This document shows positions 61,659 through 64,000 of a stretch of DNA of 64,000 nucleotides, piece by piece. Numbering within the stretch: position 1 is the stretch's first letter; the number at the start of each line of letters is the position of its first letter. The notes under the pieces are model-generated. The model was not told the origin of the DNA. It was given only the letters and a program-made list of their open reading frames with translations, and did no database searches. This stretch comes from Hydrogenophilales bacterium (GTDB lineage: Bacteria > Pseudomonadota > Gammaproteobacteria > Burkholderiales > Thiobacillaceae). Position numbers and translations under genes: made by a program. The stretch spans positions 18,132 through 82,131 of the forward strand of contig JAGXGM010000037.1 of NCBI GenBank assembly GCA_024636675.1, written 5' to 3'.

Positions 61659-61696
61659 TTGCCCGAGGCTGGGACGTCCGTCCCGCCTGTACCGGA

Positions 61697-62167
61697 TCAG
61701 TACATCACCTTCATCTTCGACAACTCTTCCTTGGTCACGGCCGGCATGTCGCCCTTCTTGTCCCAGCGCTTGTGGGTCCAGGCGTCTTCGCCAACCCACG
61801 CCTTGAAAGTCTTAAAATTCTTCTGCCGCTCGGCGTCCGTCGTGCCGAGGTACTGATACATGTTGCCCGGCTTGCCGCCCTTGCGGTTCTCGCCGTCGTC
61901 GAGCCGGCGCATGATTGCGCCGGTATCCGGCCAGCCCACAAAAAAAATCAGGTCCGCATAGGTATCCATGCGCGGTCCTTTCATCATCTTGGTGTACTTG
62001 TCCTTGTTTTCCAGGAAATCACCGAGGTAGGGCGACGATGCGCCATGGCACGCCGCGCACTGGGCATTCCACAGCGGGCGGATGTCCTTGCGGTAGGTGA
62101 TATCGGACGCCAGCGCCGGGGCGGCCAGCGCCAAGCAGACAAGGGATTGAACGAGAGTCTTGAACAT
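61697..62167 (-). CDS. Exported c-type cytochrome
   Basis: The product is 156 residues from the ATG at 62167 with a signal peptide (about 1-19, ending ALA). One heme c motif, CAACH, follows RKDIRPLWNAQ, the pattern of single-heme monohaem cytochromes in sulfur- or iron-oxidisers. Downstream are RMDTYADLIFFVGWPDTGAI and a Lys/Asp-rich tail. A Met ligand is not certain. It may be a periplasmic electron carrier, perhaps together with the HiPIP. Confidence 0.88.
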   Translation of the reverse strand: MFKTLVQSLVCLALAAPALASDITYRKDIRPLWNAQCAACHGASSPYLGDFLENKDKYTKMMKGPRMDTYADLIFFVGWPDTGAIMRRLDDGENRKGGKPGNMYQYLGTTDAERQKNFKTFKAWVGEDAWTHKRWDKKGDMPAVTKEELSKMKVMY

Positions 62168-62491
62168 GATTTCTCCATGCGAACAACGGAAACGGAAACG
62201 GGGCGATGTGGCACGCGGCTGCATCGACTACGCAATTTACAACGAAACCTGCCGCCCGTCGCACATGGCCTGCCCACTTTGCGCGCCATTTTTATAGGCG
62301 CCGGCAGGGGATTTATCGCCGCCGACCGGATGCGCGGACGCGGCCGGGAATGCAACTTATCTAGACTTGACCCCAAGGCTTTGCAATTCCGTTTCGGTTT
62401 TGAGCAGCAAGGCGGAGGGGAGCGCGGGAGCTGCGGCCGGCTGCGGTGCAGCCATCGCCACCGGCTCTATGTAGCAGATTCTGTGTGGCAG
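62168..62491. other. Non-coding region of about 320 nt
   Basis: Between the second ubiquitin-barrel gene and the cytochrome gene, on the same (minus) strand. No gene, terminator or promoter was recognised. Confidence 0.5.
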
Positions 62492-63643
62492 TCAAAGCCT
62501 CCAGGCAACGCCCACGGAAGCTGATGTCGAGCGGTAATTGTTCAGGCCTTGGCCATGGCGGGCGTGCAATGAGAAGACGGGACCGTCACGGCGCGTCTGT
62601 GCCTCGATGCCGGCGGCAGCCTCGCCAAACAGATGTTGCCCGGCGCCGGGGGAAAGCAGCTCCGGCGCGTTGACCAGATTCGCGCCGATTTCCAGATAGG
62701 GCCGGACCAAGGAGGACGCCGGGGTGGACACGCGCACTGCGTTGGCCCACTCGGCCAGGGACACCGAACGCTTGTCCCCGTAGACGGGCGAATCCTCAAC
62801 CTGCTCGGTGGACAGTGCCAGCGTCGAGCGCAGCGAGACCGTCGGGCTCGGAAGGTATTCCACACGACCGATCGCATCGGCGCGCCAGCCTCGGGCGACA
62901 AAACGCGTCGGCGTGGCTGTCACATCCGTCTCGTCATAGCGGGTGCGAAAAACGCCAAAGGCTCCCGAGTAACGCCACCGCTCGGAAGCCGCGGGAATCG
63001 TCTGGGCATAGGCGTAAGCGCCCAATTGGGCCACCTCCTGCGACACGCCGTCAGACCAGTCCATGTCGCCGAACCCATAGACCCCGATCGCACCCCAGCG
63101 GAGCGACGCGGTCCGCGACAGGTCGCCGCCCAGAAAAACATGACGCAAGGACGAATCGTAGCGATCGCTACCTGAACCGCCGCGCCCGGACTGCCCCTCC
63201 GCACCGATGGCGATGTCGGGCAGACCTGCGGGGGTGAGGGTCTCAGCATAGTGCGACGCGATCAGCGGACCCGAATCAGGCGTTGAATCGAGCATCCGCA
63301 GCGCAGCGCGCTGACCCCCACGGGCCAGCAGAGCGGATGCGGAACGCAGTGCGGTTCGTGGGGAAGCAGCAGCGAGGACGAGATGGAGCGTGCTCTCCTT
63401 TTGAATGCTGTAGTCAGAAAGGGTGCGGCCATCTTCGAGCACCTTGCCGGCAAAGATGAGGATTTGCTGATCAGGCGGGATGCCCTCCTTTTCCTGGATC
63501 TTGGCCTTGACGTTGTCGATGGAGTCGTTCGCCTCGACCTCGAGCGCGATATTCTTTCCTGTAGGCGTTCTCACGAAGATCTGCATGGCGAATGCAGGGC
63601 TGATCAGGCAAAGGGATAGCAGGGCTGTGCAAAGGAAGCGCAT
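62492..63643 (-). CDS. Secreted ubiquitin fused to a C-terminal outer-membrane beta-barrel-like domain (copy 2)
   Basis: The product is 383 residues: a Sec signal (1-19, ending SPAFA) then ubiquitin at 20-90. In hand alignment, 59 of 71 residues match human ubiquitin. Changes include K6R, L8P, T12N, T14A, P19A, S20N, T22S, E24D, D32E, R42I, Q49V and N60S. L8P alters the ubiquitin hydrophobic patch and K6R removes one of the seven lysines. The Leu71 end runs into [16 protein letters not shown] instead of RLRGG. A linker and a barrel-like C-terminus follow, sharing [27 protein letters not shown] and LLSPGA with copy 1. The last residue is Leu, not Phe. No Shine-Dalgarno is seen. The barrel call is by pattern. 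Confidence 0.9.
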   Translation of the reverse strand: MRFLCTALLSLCLISPAFAMQIFVRTPTGKNIALEVEANDSIDNVKAKIQEKEGIPPDQQILIFAGKVLEDGRTLSDYSIQKESTLHLVLAAASPRTALRSASALLARGGQRAALRMLDSTPDSGPLIASHYAETLTPAGLPDIAIGAEGQSGRGGSGSDRYDSSLRHVFLGGDLSRTASLRWGAIGVYGFGDMDWSDGVSQEVAQLGAYAYAQTIPAASERWRYSGAFGVFRTRYDETDVTATPTRFVARGWRADAIGRVEYLPSPTVSLRSTLALSTEQVEDSPVYGDKRSVSLAEWANAVRVSTPASSLVRPYLEIGANLVNAPELLSPGAGQHLFGEAAAGIEAQTRRDGPVFSLHARHGQGLNNYRSTSASVGVAWRL

Positions 63644-63880
63644 GGCAATATGCTTGTTGTTGGGGAAACGTGCGGCCGGGATTCTATGGCAATCCTCCCG
63701 GCGAGTTCCTCCTTATCGGAGAATGTTCCCGGTTCTTTAAGGCGACTCGAAGCAGCGCCACGACCCGATCGTTTTTGCGCGTTCAGTCGCCCCCGCGAAC
63801 ACTGAGAATTCGCCGAACTACTTGATCAAGGACGACATCGGTCATGTTTTTAGATAAAAAGTAGATAAAAAGGGTCAGAC

Positions 63881-63894
63881 TGAGCTGACCCGGG
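63881..63894. repeat. Motif TGAGCTGACCCGGG near the right-edge transposase
   Basis: Similar short motifs occur at 54011 (TGAGCTAACCCGGG), 56031 and 56090 (TGAACTGACC). In IS3-type elements such a TGAxCTGACC sequence is common at the left end. It lies about 50 nt before the probable transposase start. It is part of a GGGTCAG/CTGACCC inverted repeat at 63872-63891. Confidence 0.4.
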
Positions 63895-63940
63895 TTTTAC
63901 GGACACTTTTGAAAGTAGACAATACTACTGGAGGTGTCAG

Positions 63941-64000
63941 ATGGGTAAAGAAGTCCAGAAGGTCAATACGGACCGTAAACGTCAGCGTTACAGCAAGGAA
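63941..64000 (+). CDS. Start of a probable IS3-type transposase OrfA (cut by window edge)
   Basis: Only about 20 codons lie in the window: MGKEVQKVNTDRKRQRY and so on, preceded by GGAGGTGTCAG, a strong ribosome-binding site. The basic, charged opening resembles the N-terminus of OrfA helix-turn-helix proteins of the IS3 family. The call is weak because so little is present, but the upstream motif that resembles an insertion-sequence end supports it. Confidence 0.4.
   Translation, partial: MGKEVQKVNTDRKRQRYSKE

Overview
The window is about 64 kb of GC-rich chromosome from a betaproteobacterium, most probably a sulfur-oxidising chemolithoautotroph close to Thiobacillus. The reasons are the gene order asd-leuB-leuD-leuC, the run ndk-rlmN-pilW-rodZ-ispG-hisS-yfgM-bamB-der, and the mix of a proteobacterial phosphoribulokinase (Calvin cycle), a Tat-exported high-potential iron-sulfur protein, a DsrC/TusE-like protein, an exported DsrE-like protein, a c-type cytochrome and a GalT-family nucleotidyltransferase that could be an APS:phosphate adenylyltransferase. 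No rRNA, tRNA or CRISPR array was recognised. The taxonomic call is an inference from content, not a database match.

Layout. 1-9415 (minus strand): truA (cut by the left edge), an EcfT-like membrane protein, fimV, asd, leuB, leuD, a small secreted repeat protein, leuC and an MFS permease. 9475-17037: a frameshifted flavin reductase remnant, the DsrC-like gene, a GGEEF/MinD-like pair, an HDOD protein, a SYLF protein, YqjE- and YqjD-type membrane proteins, galT and two small unknown genes. 17045-29494 (minus strand): core operons der to ndk, then tilS-accA and slyD-bcp. 29567-39507: uL16 hydroxylase, a DUF455-type protein, lptFG, pepA, holC and valS. From about 39.7 kb the content becomes accessory: small exported, lipoprotein and stress-type genes, long non-coding gaps, hairpins and short repeated motifs resembling insertion-sequence ends, broken only by tex, prkB and signalling genes. 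A probable transposase starts at the right edge.

The most remarkable content is a pair of genes at 46352-47509 and 62492-63643. Each encodes a Sec signal peptide, then a domain almost identical to eukaryotic ubiquitin (65 and 59 of the first 71 residues match human ubiquitin in a hand alignment), then a linker and a C-terminal domain of about 230-270 residues that looks like an outer-membrane or autotransporter-type beta-barrel. The ubiquitin C-terminal Leu-Arg-Gly-Gly tail is absent, and no E1, E2, E3 or deubiquitinase gene is visible. Predicted signal-peptide cleavage falls exactly before ubiquitin Met1. The natural reading is a ubiquitin fold carried at the cell envelope by a barrel, not a conjugation system.

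Other systems: cyclic-di-GMP and related signalling (two GGEEF proteins, one EAL-HDOD protein, one HDOD protein), lipopolysaccharide and outer-membrane assembly (lptFG, bamB), type IV pilus and cell-shape factors (fimV, pilW, rodZ) and leucine/lysine-family amino acid synthesis. All calls were made by reading the sequence; family names rest on motif recognition and memory.
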